A stretch of DNA of 64,000 bases from assembly GCF_958298935.1 (NCBI RefSeq), contig NC_084934.1, positions 9,938,501 to 10,002,500 on the forward strand, written 5' to 3'. The position numbers and the translations under genes were made by a program. The DNA comes from Phragmites australis. Taxonomy: Eukaryota > Streptophyta > Magnoliopsida > Poales > Poaceae. Within the stretch, counting starts at the first letter, position 1. Each line of letters starts with the position of its first letter. Positions 36,600-48,490 of the stretch are shown piece after piece. The notes under the pieces were generated by a model. That model ran no database searches. It was not told the origin of the DNA and was given only the letters and a program-made list of their open reading frames with translations.

Positions 36600-36910
36600 G
36601 ACTAATTAACTAAAATAAAAAAACGCTCATCCATAAAGTTTATATATTGGAGCTTGCTAATTAAATAAAATATAAAACATATAATTGGATCTTGCTACAT
36701 ACCTAAATATCATGGAGAAATTTTCTAATTCATTAAAAATCACAATAAATACGCTCATACCTAAAGTTTTCATATAGGAGCATGCTAATTAATTAAAATA
36801 TAAAAATATAATTGGAGCTTGCAACATATCTAAATATTATGGCTAATTTTTCTAATTCATTATAAATCAAAAATAAATATGCTCAAACCTATAGCTAATG
36901 TAAATCAATA
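36600..36910. repeat. ~128-bp tandem repeats upstream of tnp2 (copy 1)
   Basis: Units start at the phrase GCTCAT/GCTCAA with (C)CTAAAG, near 36625, 36752 and 36881. They contain AATTAAAATATAAAA, ATAATTGGA.CTTGC and TTTTCTAATTCATTA. Copy 2 carries a homologous array with more units. Confidence 0.8.
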
Positions 36911-37249
36911 ATAAAGATAATTTCCACCATAAGCTACTAAATGAAGCTTCCGTATAATAAATAAGATACAATTGCATCTACATTGTCTTAAAACATCATG
37001 GCCATAGATGCATCTCCATCTTTTCAAAATCTAGAGTAATTTAGCAAATAAAATTCAACTAGAAATAGATTGGAGATGAAGTTACATATCTTGAAACAAC
37101 TAGCGCATAAGGATTCCTCAAAATTTTGAAGCCACTAAGAACTTGGTGACCAAAAATGACCGCCACCGAGCAAACAGAGCTCCTCTCTGTTGTGTTGCTC
37201 GGGCTTGCGAAGGAGAGGGCGACTTTTATATAGTCGAGATATCACTGCC

Positions 37250-37509
37250 GACTCATATAACAAGCCAGTAGTGATGCCCTGCTATCACTGCCGGTCGGTG
37301 GATTAAACCGGTAGTGAAGATGGAGCAGGGTATCACTGCCGGCTCAAGCCAATAGCCGGCAGTGATAAGGGCAACACTGCCGGTTCGTAAGCCACGATGA
37401 CTGTAATTTTCCCACGCGGCTTATGAACCGGTAGTGATTCCCCATCACTGTCGGTCCATTAGGAACCGACAGTGATGAGCCAGTATATATAGAGGTTTAT
37501 ATAGTAGTG
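37250..37509. repeat. CACTA subterminal repeats, 5' end of copy 1
   Basis: Several inverted pairs of TCACTGCCGGTTC and GAACCGGCAGTGA variants (37255, 37290, 37335, 37375, 37425, 37450). Such motifs bind the accessory transposase protein in En/Spm. They end at the CACTA terminus. Confidence 0.85.
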
Positions 37510-40500
37510 CGATTTCACCGTGGAAACTTCATTAAACCAGCCCCTAAAGGGCAAACGACCACCGGTCTCATTAGTAGGATTAATCCTGACATCTTGAGAC
37601 ACGATTATGGTTTTCTATAAACAGAGATGCGAAGGGATAAATTAGTGTAGAAGCATATGCTGCTCATCTATTATGATATAACAAAAATGGAATCGAACAA
37701 GCTACTGTGTTCGCTCTAAAGAGCTGGAAATTAGCAACTTACTAGTATAAGAAGAATATGCCATCGCTCAGGTGGATCAAGGTTATAACAGTTGAAATCT
37801 ATAGCATTAATCATGTTGGTCTACATTATAATGGTTGCAACATATTCGAGACGGTAGCAATATTGTTATGGGTAGTATAAAACTACCGTATATTAGTATC
37901 CTATATGCATCTAGGCATATTTTCGTGCCTGTGAAAAGAATACCTAGAGGTTTGAAAACTATCCGTAGATACTAAGATATCTTAAAGTTTATCTCTAAGC
38001 ATATTAGCAGAATCTTACCCAGAAAAGAGTTTAGAAGCCATATGGTGACCCCATATATATGTAGAGCTAGGGGACCCTATGGCGGACAAGCATATTGAGG
38101 TTCAACAAACAAGCCCCAAGCCTATAGGAGTCTCAAGCCTTCGAGCCTTCTGTAATTGAGATCTACATCGACATCTCGTCGAGACTACAAGAAGAAACCC
38201 TCAACTAAGTTTAGATCTATATAGGTTAACCAAGACCTCCTCCCTTGTACTACTTTCTCGAAGATCAATACAAAATCACAGAACGCATGACTATTATTCT
38301 TAGAGAGGTCTAAACCTATATAAATATATGTGTTCGTCATGTGATTGAGCTAAAAAATTATCCCCTACATCCTTTAAGTATTCGTAAGATCGGTGTGATT
38401 CATAAATCATGGATATTATCCAAATGTAACTTTCATTTAAGATGGAGTGACGGTGAGATTGACTTGAGATAGGTGGCAATACGCTGAAGTACAAATCTAG
38501 TTTAAGATAGACCGATGGTTGGTCTGGATTATAACAATTGAGACTCATCCACAATAGGTGGCCTATTGCCATATAGTTGCTCGAGCAATTCGGCTAGTTA
38601 CTAGTAGTTTTTCTTTTTTGAGCTGTTTGTATCTTATTTCAATGTTTCATCGAAAGAGGTCATCAATCATTAAAGGACCGTAACAAACAACTCCTGCCAA
38701 AAACAATGGTAGTCCACGTGCCTAGTGCTTCTAGTCATGCGATGCAGATCATCGTCCTATACAAATTGTGTGTTCAAGCTTTCTGCAAGCTGAAACTTAT
38801 ATAGATAGCTAGTGCAGGAGAAACTCACTTCCCTAAGACGTTGGGATGTGATGTTCCATTGATACTATGCTGTTTCAAGGGGAAATCTTACAGGAGTTCA
38901 GCACTTTATTCGCACAATGGGAACCAGAGGCATTGGAACTTCTATTATGTCATCTAGCGCCAATAATGGTGTTCACTGCAAGAGCAGTCAAAACTGAAGT
39001 CTCTACCATCTGGCTTACGCAGTGTATCCAGCAAATCCAGCTCTCACTTTCCCTTTACCTTTACCAACTTCAGAAGCTGCTAGAATGATTAGTCAACTTT
39101 TATGTTTAGAAGCTGCAAGGTTGATTATTGAAATGCAGTCTGAAAATGTGAAAGAGTTAAAACAATTGGCATTCCCATCAAGTGTAGGATCATGAACTTT
39201 TGACGAAGAGAGAGAGAGAGGGTGAAGCTCGGAGAGACAGGAGAATTCGGATAGTCGGTTTTGGCGGCGGCCGGTGAGCTCCCGTCACCAGGAAGCACCA
39301 GGGAGCGCTCCACATCTGTGGTGCACGGCATTGATGGAGCTCTAGAAGAAGAGACGAAGGGTAGGAGCAAGGGAATGGAGCAGCAGAGAAGAGGACCGAT
39401 GGGGCTCTCGATGTTTCATCGGACCTGTAGGCTCTAGTGTATTAGCTTAGAGCAGCTAAGTGTCTACGCGTTCTACGAAAATACAAGCAATTGGATACGG
39501 TAATATCAAACGTAAATTTAAGATATGAAGATGTAAATATGTCATCAGAGCGTGCTGAATGAATATGTCGGGAGTAATACCGTAATTTACTTTCAGGCAG
39601 CATCCAAAAAAGAAGGATATTATCCGCTAGTTTTTCTCTTAATTTTTTTTATTTTTATTAGTAAAATATGTTTCATATCTATAGTTGGTAATGAATGAGG
39701 CTGAAGGAGGAGGTTAGATGATAAAAATAGATAAACTATTTAATTTTTTTAGATTTTTATTAGAGAGAAAGAGTTGATACGAAAATCAACTCATGTTTTA
39801 TATAGTAGAGATGAATGAAAATTTCAAGTCTAGTTTGAAGGTCTCTCACATGGATCCTGCTATACAGGAGCCATCAGATGCAAGACGGATGAACGACAAC
39901 AGAGCATCAAGGAATGCGTCGAGCGTCGGACGGCCAAGTCAAAGGATTATCAATAATGCGAGACGCACACGCACGACATCATATTAGGGGTGGAAACAGA
40001 GCGATTTAGAATAAATAATGGACACAGTTGCTTTTAGATATTCTACCGGATAAAAAATGAAAAGGAATATCCTGGATATGCAATTGAAGAGTAGTATCGC
40101 ATACAAATACAATATGATATAAATACAGTTTTAAATATTTTTTTAAAACATAGTTCAATCAAACTACTCGCATATCATCAGTTGAAATGATGAATTAATG
40201 TGTTTGATAACAATATTCAATCAATACATCATAAAGAGTTGATCCATCAAATGATCACACAACAGTGTATGCTAACAAAGGAGCATTAATCAAACACTTT
40301 GTCCAACAATTCATCATGATATCGCATCTACGGGGTCTTAGGGTGTTACCAATTTTGATTCAAGTTCGCATTGTTATCCCCACTTCCGCAGAGCCTTGAT
40401 CCTTAGCAATCAATACTAATATAAAGACAACACATAAACCAAGTTCATTTGTCCATATTCTTGTTTGGACTGATTCGGTGCTAGATGAAATCTAGTGCTA

Positions 40501-40769
40501 TGTTCCAGGCCGTCAAACTACGAGCCTTGAGGTCCATGATGTGGTTGACAAGTACCTAGAGTCACTAGCTCACATTAATAGACTCTTGATAGTTTGCACT
40601 TGGTTTTGCTCGGATGCCCTTGTACTCGAGTGCGCCTAGGGCAGGGCACTAGTAGCAAAACCATTGCCTATGTCATCCTGACCATGATGACTTCATCATG
40701 ATATCGATGTACTCGCTGTCAAGGCCCTCGCGAGAAGTTGACAGAACCCGCTGCTCTTGCAGCTGAAAT
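37510..40769. other. Old retroelement-like and unidentified DNA
   Basis: No gene is supported. Positions 38030-38300 resemble an LTR R/U5 region (GAAACCCTCAACTAAGTTTA, AGATCAATACAAAATCACAG). The frame at 38867-39088 and its neighbour continue to about 39180 with exon-like composition, but I do not recognise the product. The frame at 39793-39987 is also unknown. An (AG)n run lies at 39208-39220. Confidence 0.3.
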
Positions 40770-41150
40770 CTACTTTAGTTGATAAAAATAGTGGAAGAGA
40801 AGCGTGAGTGGTTTCAACCGCACGAAGGATTTGAAGAGGTAAGCGATGATGCTCGACATTATAATGGAGTTGGGGTTAAGATTGATGAGCTCAATGCTGT
40901 AGAAATATATGATCTCTTTGAATAAATTTGAGGTGGGCAAATGAAAGACACAATGGAAGAAAGCCTCGAGTACCATGATCTCTCCAGTGTTCATGGATAT
41001 AAATTTTTCTCCTTCTGCTGCCTCCAAGGAATAAGGTTCGGGCACTGTGCCCCTATTGATGCATAAAACTGGAACCATTCCTGGAACAAACATTGATGTT
41101 GCATGAGAGGGGGGGGGGGGGAGGGGGTTAGAAGGCAACGATAAAGCCAA
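40770..41150 (-). pseudogene. PF04195-family fragment, second locus
   Basis: The minus-strand frame of 126 codons carries CVFHLPTSNLFKEIIYFYSI then ELINLNPNSIIMSSIIAYLF. This is the same core as the 30377-30571 frame (FYSIELIHLNPNAIIMLSVF). The segment before it (GEIMVLEAFFHCVFH) matches the expected N-terminal flank of this gypsy-type family. Only this piece survives; the G-run at 41107-41121 lies inside the frame. It is from a different insertion, in opposite orientation. Confidence 0.6.
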
Positions 41151-42692
41151 CCAAAATCCAATTGATGAGGATTTAAAAATTAATAATTAAGAAATTACTA
41201 GAAATATAATATATCATTTGAGGATGAAGTACCATCATACACGTATTAGTCACCTTGCATAGTAGGTTTAATAACTAACATGAGATAAATAAGGCATGTT
41301 TGGATATTACGGGCAATTTATTATGTTCTACACAGAAACTATCACCGAATAAAATGAATCCTCTAGATAATACAATCAGAAGAGATTATGCTCGTACGAT
41401 ATGCCTTTCTGACCTAACTATATAAACAGAGGAGGATGTACATAGAAGAAGGCTAGGGGGACAACCGAAAAAAAGAGCGAAATAGGATCAGCATGAGGTT
41501 GGATAGAAGCAGAAATAACCCTTGAGAACCATAGCAGATTCAAGCCACAATCATATTCATTTAATAAGAGCTTCAGGATTTAGAACATGAGAGAACTTGT
41601 AGAGATTCATAGGTGTAGATCTAGACACACTCCAATTGTAATTGTCTTCTCTTGAGATTAATTAAGGTAGCACAAGATATTGGGTTGTTATCCTAATGGA
41701 ATCCCAAACCTATATAAAATCTCATGTTTTTCTCTTCAGTATGTATAATTGATGACCATGTATCTCTATTTTAAATAAGTATTTATATAATCGACTCTTG
41801 ATGAGCTTGTCCTAAGTTGTCTATAATTCTATAAACTCTTCTGCCATGTCATTGTTTACAAGAATATTGAAATGCTCATTCATCTTGGTGAGCTTGTCCT
41901 ACTTTGCCCATAATTCTACGAATTCTTCAGCCATGTCATTGTTTACAAGAATATCGACCTCATGTATGGCTACCTCGATCACGGCTACACAACACCCCTT
42001 TATCTCAGCTACCTCGACAACAACACCAATTGCTATCATCTGCATGAGCAAATCGTCAGCTTTCACTTCAATCTGGCCATCCTTGATGCAATGACACTCC
42101 CATACTGCGGCTGATGTCAGCCTGTTGGCTTCCTACCTTCAGTTTTCTCACCAGTTTGATCATTTGTGTCGCTCCCGCTACGACTATGGAGGATGTTAGA
42201 GTATATTGTCATGTATCTGTATTTGGTAATTTAGAATTTATAATCACATGGTACGTATCCTATCTATAGGAGATACTTCTTACTCTCCGAGGCTTATACT
42301 CTGTATAATCCGCCATCAAGGCTCGAACAATATATACATCCTTCATACTACACCATTTTCTCTTGTTTACACATACCACCATGCTTCCACTTTCATCCAA
42401 TTCCAGTCCGTTGACAAGCGTGAAGACCAAAATGCTCCTGTGAATTGGACACATGCATGTTGATGTTGTTTGTAATGTTGGGGACACATGTTGTGAATAG
42501 ATTGCTTGTCCTATACGAGAAGTGGTTTAGGTGATTCAGTTTGATTGCTTTGAGTATCTCGAAGAGACTATCTAAAACTCACCCTCTAAATTCTTATATA
42601 GGGAGTCTTCTTAATAATATTTTCTCTATAAATCTCTTTCCTCTTCAACAGACTCTGGATATCTAATTCCTAATATTTCCTCTCATGTATCA
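41151..42692. other. Degenerate repeat DNA with a local duplication
   Basis: No intact gene. Minus-strand frames at 41850-42120 read as possible gag-related peptide (DILVNNDMAEEFVELWAK). The text at 42190-42660 is LTR-like, ending in a TATA-like and leader-like stretch (TCTTATATAGGGAG). Confidence 0.3.
41803..41965. repeat. 87-bp direct tandem duplication
   Basis: GAGCTTGTCCTA...TCATTGTTTACAAGAATATTGA at 41803 recurs 87 bp later at 41890 (ending AATATCGA) with about eight to ten substitutions. The period is divisible by three. The minus-strand frame repeats the peptide ILVNNDMAEEF. Confidence 0.75.
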
Positions 42693-43055
42693 GTGAGAGA
42701 TGTACCTTTCCTTAGCAGCGACAGTAACCATGAGTGGGCGCAGTACCACGAGGTGCCACGCTTCGCCTGCGACAGCACAGAGAACTTGCTCTTCCGGAAG
42801 GCCGCGGCGTACGTGGCCATGCTACCGTCGCTAGAGGACACCGATGCCACGTCCGTGCTCTCATCTACCTCCATGACCAACGGGGGGTTCTCCCTCTAGC
42901 TCGACCCAGGCCACACCGCGCGCGATGTCTTCCTCTGCGCCCGCCTCGCGTGGACCAACGGGGAGGCCAACAATGGGCGCAAGCGATTGGTGCTGCACGT
43001 GCGCTGTCACAACCGGATGTGCATGTTGCGACCGTACCTGCAACACGTCTAGTCC
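42693..43055 (+). pseudogene. AAA-ATPase N-terminal domain fragment
   Basis: One continuous frame with two stops (TAG at 42897-42899 and 43050-43052) reads HEVPRFACDSTENLLFRKAA, AYVAMLPSLEDTDATSVLSS, then LDPGHTARDVFLCARLAWTN and HNRMCMLRPYLQHV. This matches the N-terminal domain (PF14363) of plant mitochondrial/ER AAA-ATPases: paired Arg/Lys and Tyr-Leu motifs, then WTN and R-YL-HV. The Walker A/B ATPase domain is absent. GC-rich codon use contrasts with the flanks. A stray donor fragment inserted by a transposon or a processed remnant is likely. Confidence 0.75.
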
Positions 43056-43074
43056 GTCACCGACGAGATGTTGC

Positions 43075-43280
43075 TACGACAACGTGAGATCTTCGAGCTA
43101 CCGCAGGACCCCGATGAGCCCCACGATGGCGAAGCCTTCAAGAAATGCCTTGGGGTCCTCCTCCCCAGCGCCTTTCTTCCCCATTGCTCTAGCTACAGCT
43201 CCTGCTCTGCAACCGTCACCGTAGAGGTCAGGGTCCCCCAGCCCCACCTCATTCTGCACCTTGAACCTCACGAGCAGCAT
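43075..43280 (-). pseudogene. SCAR/WAVE-like N-terminal fragment
   Basis: The minus-strand ATG at 43278-43280 starts MLLVRFKVQNEVGLGDPDLY, then GKKGAGEEDPKAFLEGFAIV and GLIGVLR*LEDLT. In plant SCAR proteins the first exon reads similarly, with the invariant NEVGLGDPDLY and a GLVGILRQLGDLAEFA-type helix. They activate ARP2/3 actin nucleation. Here it breaks down after the stop at about 43107 and joins the AAA-ATPase fragment tail to tail. It is only the N-terminal exon and has no chance of function alone. Confidence 0.75.
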
Positions 43281-43289
43281 CGTCTCCAC

Positions 43290-43705
43290 CCGCCTCGTCT
43301 GCCACCTCCTCCTCTTCCTCACTGCCTCGACGCGGGGAGGCGGGGTAATCCATCTGTAAGAGTTACAGGGACAAGATGCTCTGACGTACTGTATGTCAGT
43401 AGGTGTGCAATAATCATATAGTACCTCACAAGAACTCTGTTCTAGATACAGTTGCTCGTTCTGTACCACCGTGGCAACAGAAATCGAAGAACCAGGGAAG
43501 ACAGAAAAGGGGAAGAATGAAGAAGAAATTGAGATAGCAAGCAAGAACCAAACATCACACTCTTTCTGCCTAGCATTGGAGAACTAAACATTCCATGGAC
43601 AAGGCCGAGTATGAGCACACCAGCATGGAGTTCAATGGTGGACATGACGTCAGATTTGGGTCAATGGCGAGCAAAGCAAAGGAGGATGAGCAGGCAGGGA
43701 GCAGC
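43290..43705. other. Unassigned DNA right of the chimera
   Basis: The SCAR frame extends upstream in register to 43544 without known similarity. No element ends were recognised. Confidence 0.3.
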
Positions 43706-44069
43706 TGCTAGAGTTAATCTTGTTTTATGGTAGATTTGTTTATGTATATATTAGAGTCCATATCAAAGTCGAAGTAGTGTCCTAATAAGAGTTTAATGTG
43801 TAGAGAGTCGGAGTAGGTGTCAGAGTCTGAGTAGGAATAGAAGTGTATCGGAGTAGAATTCAAAGTCTAGTATTTGACCCCTATATAATAAATGGTGTGG
43901 GCACCCCACAATATGCTGTGAGAAAAAAAGTTGTGTTGAGTTGTAACATGTGCTTGTGTGAGAAATAAAGTAGCAGCGTATGTTGAGAAAAATTCTATTG
44001 TTCTTTTGCGTGTTTGTGTCCTTTGTGGTTGTTCGATCTTGGTGAAAAACCAATAATTGATATCAGAGC
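43706..44069 (+). mobile_element. Copia-type LTR with primer-binding site
   Basis: The LTR runs from TGCTAGAGTTAATCTTG (43706) to GAAAAACCA near 44052. TGATATCAGAGC at 44058-44069 is one base off the classical initiator-Met tRNA primer site TGGTATCAGAGC. A TATA-like TATATAATAAAT lies near 43880. Internal gag-pol is absent beyond a short leader, so this is the left remnant of a copia element. Confidence 0.65.
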
Positions 44070-45799
44070 TGGTTCAAGATGTAGAAGCTGATGAGATCTG
44101 GAGGTCGATGCTAGATCAAGGAGCAATGACACTAGCAACATGGCATCATTGTGGTCAATGGCGGGAGGCTTCGACAACATCAACGGTGTGGTACAAGAGT
44201 GGTTGTGGTGGTGTGATTCATGCGTGCACTGTGGAGCATGTGGCGTCATGGCGAGGTGATGATGGCAAGATGCCATGATGTGTTATGTGTGTGTCATGAT
44301 CATGCATATAGTTGAGTCCATGCATGTTTGAGAAGTGTGTATGAGTGTAGATGATGAAATAGTGTTTGTCATCCTTAATTGAGTGTAGGGTGGATGATAT
44401 GTGCTCACCATCCTGATCTAAGTGCTTTACTACGCCGGCTTACGTCATCTGAGAACATTATTTTACCAAAATACTCACATATGAGAAACCTATTCGGAGA
44501 ACCTCATTTTAGGATTTACCAAAATACTCGAATTATTTTTCTATTGAAAAAGGGTTTTACTACGTCAGCTGACGTCATCGACGAAAAGGCTGCAGACTGC
44601 ACGATGATTGGATGGACACGTAGGACGGATGGTTGATGTGGCGCTGAGGTGTCGATGACATGGCATGATGACATGAACAACTGTATCAGATCTCACATAA
44701 TTAAATCTAAGGCATTTATCCGATATCCAACTGCTGAGGTCGAATAGACAAACTGGTTTGCGATTTTTAATATGGGCTGCTAGTGTGAGATCGGACAGGC
44801 GAGGGTGACCTACCTCAACTCTGGGACGGTTCGGTGTTGACAGAGAGCTCTCGCGGTGGCGACCTCGTCAGAGTCGGTGAAAACAATGCTACAATGACCT
44901 CCTTGCTCTGGTGAGCGACAAAAGTAGGTGTAGAGGTGATGACGAACTCGATTGAAGTGGTGTGGTGCGTTGGGGTGGCTCACAGAGGCACGACGACATC
45001 GTTAATCTTTGGCGACAGCACGAGCGTGGTGTTCAGGCTTTGGAGCAGAGGTTTCACATCGAGGAAGCTTGGGCTTGGTCACAGAGGTGGAGTGCTCATG
45101 GGGGTCTCTAGGTGGCCTTTTATAGGTCGGGGAGGAGAGGTCAAGGTGGGCTAGGTCTTCATGATGGCGCACATCGATTCCGCAATGGTTTCCAATTTCC
45201 AGGCTCGGTTTGCTTGCGTAATTGATATGGTGCTTCCATTTGGTGTTGTTAGTTTCCAGAGCTGCACCAATTGGCGATTTATTGCCTTACAAGATGACGG
45301 ATGCGACTAGGTTTTGAATCAGCACCAATGTCCCGGGAGGAAGGAGATGGTTCTGACCAATGGGCCCATGTGACGATGAGCAATCCAAAAGGAGAGATGG
45401 CGCACAGGGCTAGGCCAGATTGGGCATTAGCCTAGAGGAGAGAGCGATGTGTGTGTGGGAGGAGAATAGGTCACATCAGTAGGCTTCGGTCTGGGTTAAG
45501 AAAGCGACACGGGCTAAAGGGAGGAAAAAGAGAGAGGGCTAAGAGAGGAAAATAGGTCGGAGAGAGATGGGTTGTGGGTGGGGAGGAGTGGGCCGCGGGT
45601 GGAGAAAAGGGCCCAAGAAGGTTTTATTCTTTTTTTGTTTTGTTTTCTTTTCATTTTGACTTTGTTTTGTTTTCTTATACATATGTTCTGTGCAACAACT
45701 AATTATTTATGTAACTGATTTATTTTAATTATGAAGACACTGATTGAAAAGGCAACCAGATCAATTTATTATTCATTTTCTTTTGAATTTTTACACTAG
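44070..45799. other. LTR-like repeat DNA, no gene
   Basis: Positions 44560-45640 have the texture of a gypsy LTR on either strand (GACGGATGGTTGATGTGGCG, purine-rich GGAGAGAG stretches). Small frames at 44057-44278 and 44936-45154 are not supported. Confidence 0.3.
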
Positions 45800-45908
45800 G
45801 TAATTGAGCTGTTAGGGGACAACATATTGATCAGCATAGCTACACGCTTTCCCGATGAATCCCATGCCCACTGTGAATCCTGGAATCATCTATACAATGG
45901 CATCCCAG
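45800..45908 (+). other. Exon-like segment
   Basis: The 109 bp lie between a good acceptor (TTTTTACACTAG|) and donor (ATCCCAG|GTTGGT). They are open in one frame, reading VIELLGDNILISIATRFPDE then SHAHCESWNHLYNGIP. The composition is less AT-rich than the flanks. No neighbouring exon was found. It may be an orphan exon of a captured gene. Confidence 0.35.
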
Positions 45909-46504
45909 GTTGGTTGTTCTGTTCTTTCGTGAGCTATAGACGCACTGCTGCCTCAAGGTTCACCCGGGGCTACATGAGCTAATATATAACAAGCATGTGG
46001 ATGACAAATATAAATTTAGTGTTTCTTACACATCTTTAGAAATATACTTTTTTTAGAGGATTGTATTTAGTGGTGGAGCTGGAACCAAATCCTAAAAGGC
46101 TAGCTTCTTTTTTCTCTCTATTCTTCTTCGCCATCTCCTCTACCCATTTATTTCATGGGATAATTGCAAAGAAACCACTACTCTGATATTATTGCAAGTT
46201 TACCATAAAAAATTCCAAAAATACCATTAAAACTGTCATTCGAGTAATATCCTTATAAAAAATAAAAAATCAGAAAAGTATTTGCAAATGCCCTTATTTC
46301 ATTGGAGCTGCAGCCAGTTAAGGGGGCTGGAGCAATGTCTCCAGCAAATCCCGGCTCTTCTTTGTAAGAGACAATGCGGGGAAGGAACAGACAAACGCCT
46401 CTGCCGTCTCTCTCCGTGCACTTCATTTGAGTGCGCTTTAGCTACTCAACTGTGCTTCACAGTTCCACCTTTTCATTTGTAAACTGCAAAGTGGGTTATT
46501 GAAA

Positions 46505-47455
46505 CCTATGTTTCACCAATACACGATACGCCGATACTGATACGGGTACCGAGACAGGGTGATACGATGATCGCTAAAATATAAGGATACGCTGATACGA
46601 CAAGTATATAAAAAATATATATTTAATGTACTAGCAAAAAAGGATGAAATGCATACTGAGATGGAGTTCATGAGTTCAGTACCTTTGCTTGGGGCTCGGA
46701 CGGCGCAAACGTCGCGGTTCCTAATCGGTGTCTTCACTCTTCAGCACGACTGCATTCTGACTGGGGTGGCTCCAAGTACATTGTATCTTCATTTTAACTG
46801 AAACCATGCAAGGCGGCAACTGACGCGTGGGCAGTGCTCCAAGTCTAGCGCGGCTCTAGCCAAGAAGCTTCTTCGAAGCAGAACATTCAGCCTAAATGAG
46901 TAGCATCTCGATAAATCGAAACTGAAATAAGTAAGGTGGCATGCAGGACATTGCGGCGAAATGCGTAACCAAACTGATTAGCGTCTTCGAACAAGCCAGA
47001 CGATCCTTCGGACACCGCAGGCACAGGGACAAATACCACCTCACTGGAGAGTGGAGTACTTATGCTGCGGCTCTCCAGGCCGATGGCGATGCGGATGGCG
47101 TCCAGCGCAGCAGATGGCAGCGCTTCTCCGGCTGGTCGGAGCCTTGGGATCCCTGTATGCCGGCAGATTTGGATCTTGGAGGCAGCGGCGCAAGCAAGCA
47201 AGGGGCGACACACGGGCGCAGGAGATGAAGAATTGAGGAGAGAACGAGAGCGTGAGGTGTTATGGCCCAAAGTATCGGAAGGAGGTGCTGGTAAGTATCG
47301 AAGACATATTGTGATTTTTTATTTATTTTTAGATCATAATTTCCTGATACTCCCCGATACTCATATCGAGCCATATCGGTGTATCACGCCGTATTGGATA
47401 TGGGTACGTCTGCCTCCGCCATGTATCGTTGACACTTAGATTGAAACACACTGTT
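46505..47455. mobile_element. Foldback-like element with GATAC-rich arms
   Basis: The left arm (46505-46610) is dense in CGATAC/GATACG words (CACGATACGCCGATACTGAT). The right arm (47340-47450) carries their complements (GATACTCCCCGATACTCATA, GCCGTATTGG). GTTTCA/TGAAAC words lie near both ends. The GC-rich interior (46890-47240) is open on both strands, e.g. minus FVPVPAVSEGSSGLFEDANQ. It may hold a captured host fragment. Boundaries are approximate. Confidence 0.45.
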
Positions 47456-47739
47456 TTCAAATGGGAGAACAAAAACTAAATATCCTGATCACATTGATAA
47501 TCCGCAACTGCCAACTGATTCGGTAACAACAGATTCTTTTCGTCCTTCTAACCAAATGTGATGGATGAAATAACAAACTATACCAAATTTTTTTTTTACT
47601 GACAGAGTGCGATGGCAAGTTTCATAATTTTGACCTGAACATGTAAGCTGGTTTTTCTAATACACACAGAAACGAAGTGCCAATAACCAGTGCCATCACA
47701 AAGCTAATATAAAGTGGAGAATGTGTCTATGCTACCACC

Positions 47740-48210
47740 CCTTCAGGTGCTATGGTCCTTCAGTTGTCAAAAGTTGACTCAAAAGTCATGAAATTTCGGA
47801 GAAATTTTTGGTATATAGGGTATAAATTTCAATGTACTATGCCCAGTTGGAACCTACCAGAAGTTAAGACTCATCCATGTGCTGGTCAAGTACATCCTGA
47901 ACTAGCTAGTGGTTTATAAACTGAAGACGAGACTTTAGGTGGGACGGGCAGGAACACATTCGTAGCTAAAAAAATGAAGAGGTTTGGATATATTGTTTAA
48001 GAAAAATGAACACAAATGCGACTGATTCATTAGAGTTGCCAATGGAAAGTTCTTTTTTGGATTCAACAAATATTTTGGGTAAAAATGTCGGGAATTCATG
48101 TATGCTCCTATGTTCAGGGGGAGCAAGCAAGCTTCGTGACAACCTTGCCGACTTTGCCCGCATCTGGTTTTCGCAAGCGAAACTGATGTAAGGGATGTCC
48201 TTATGGTGGC
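47740..48210. repeat. Direct repeat A (left member)
   Basis: About 450 bp similar to 48915-49345. Shared landmarks in order: AAATTTCAATGTAC, TTGGAACCTACCAG, GACTCATCCATGTGCT, GTGGTTTATAAA, GAACACATTC and TATTTTGGGTA, CTTGCC, TCTCAAGCGAA-like. Divergence is substantial (roughly 25%). Confidence 0.75.
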
Positions 48211-48214
48211 ATAA

Positions 48215-48490
48215 CTGCGAGCAGGAGTGGCGAGATTACGAGTGGAGACCAATAGCAAGCTCGTCGTCGATATGTGGAAGAACCCGTCGGTCAACAGAGC
48301 TGAAATCAGTCCTATTCTGTCACAAATCAGGGAGCTTAGCAGGAGATTCTTAGATGTTGATATTTGTTTTGTTCGCCATTCGTGTAATAATGATGCACAC
48401 TTATGTGCTAAACAAGCTTCTGGTAGTAGAGCTCACGTGACTGTTAGATGCACCCGCTTTCTAACAAGCAAGTTTGTGAAACGATTGTAA
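48215..48490 (+). pseudogene. RNase H-like (RVT_3) fragment of a LINE-type protein
   Basis: The frame reads AGVARLRVETNSKLVVDMWK, then NPSVNRAEISPILSQIRELS and DICFVRHSCNNDAHLCAKQA, ending KRL at 48490. The spacing of VET.SK.VVD, the central Ile/Leu helix and FV.R..N..AH..AK matches the RVT_3 reverse-transcriptase-like RNase H domain of plant LINE C-termini. Only the last part of the domain remains, with a stop a few codons upstream. It sits between the two members of direct repeat A. Confidence 0.65.

Larger units (their letters stand above)
33440..37509 (-). mobile_element. CACTA (En/Spm) element, copy 1, 3'-truncated
   Basis: The right end reads CACTACTATATAAACCTC on the minus strand (ending at 37509), the canonical CACTA terminus. 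It is followed inward by subterminal TCACTGCCGG repeats, a tandem-repeat region and a tnp2 gene on the minus strand. The 3' half is missing: coding similarity to copy 2 stops at about 33440, where the C-terminal DUF4216 segment, ORF2 and the 3' terminus should lie. Confidence 0.9.

Noticed and set aside
38867..39180. Possible protein-coding exon
   Set aside because: Exon-like composition in two frames, but no splice partners and no recognised family.
41107..41121. Poly(G) run as a structural element
   Set aside because: A single homopolymer; a slippage or assembly artefact is more likely than a G-quadruplex role.
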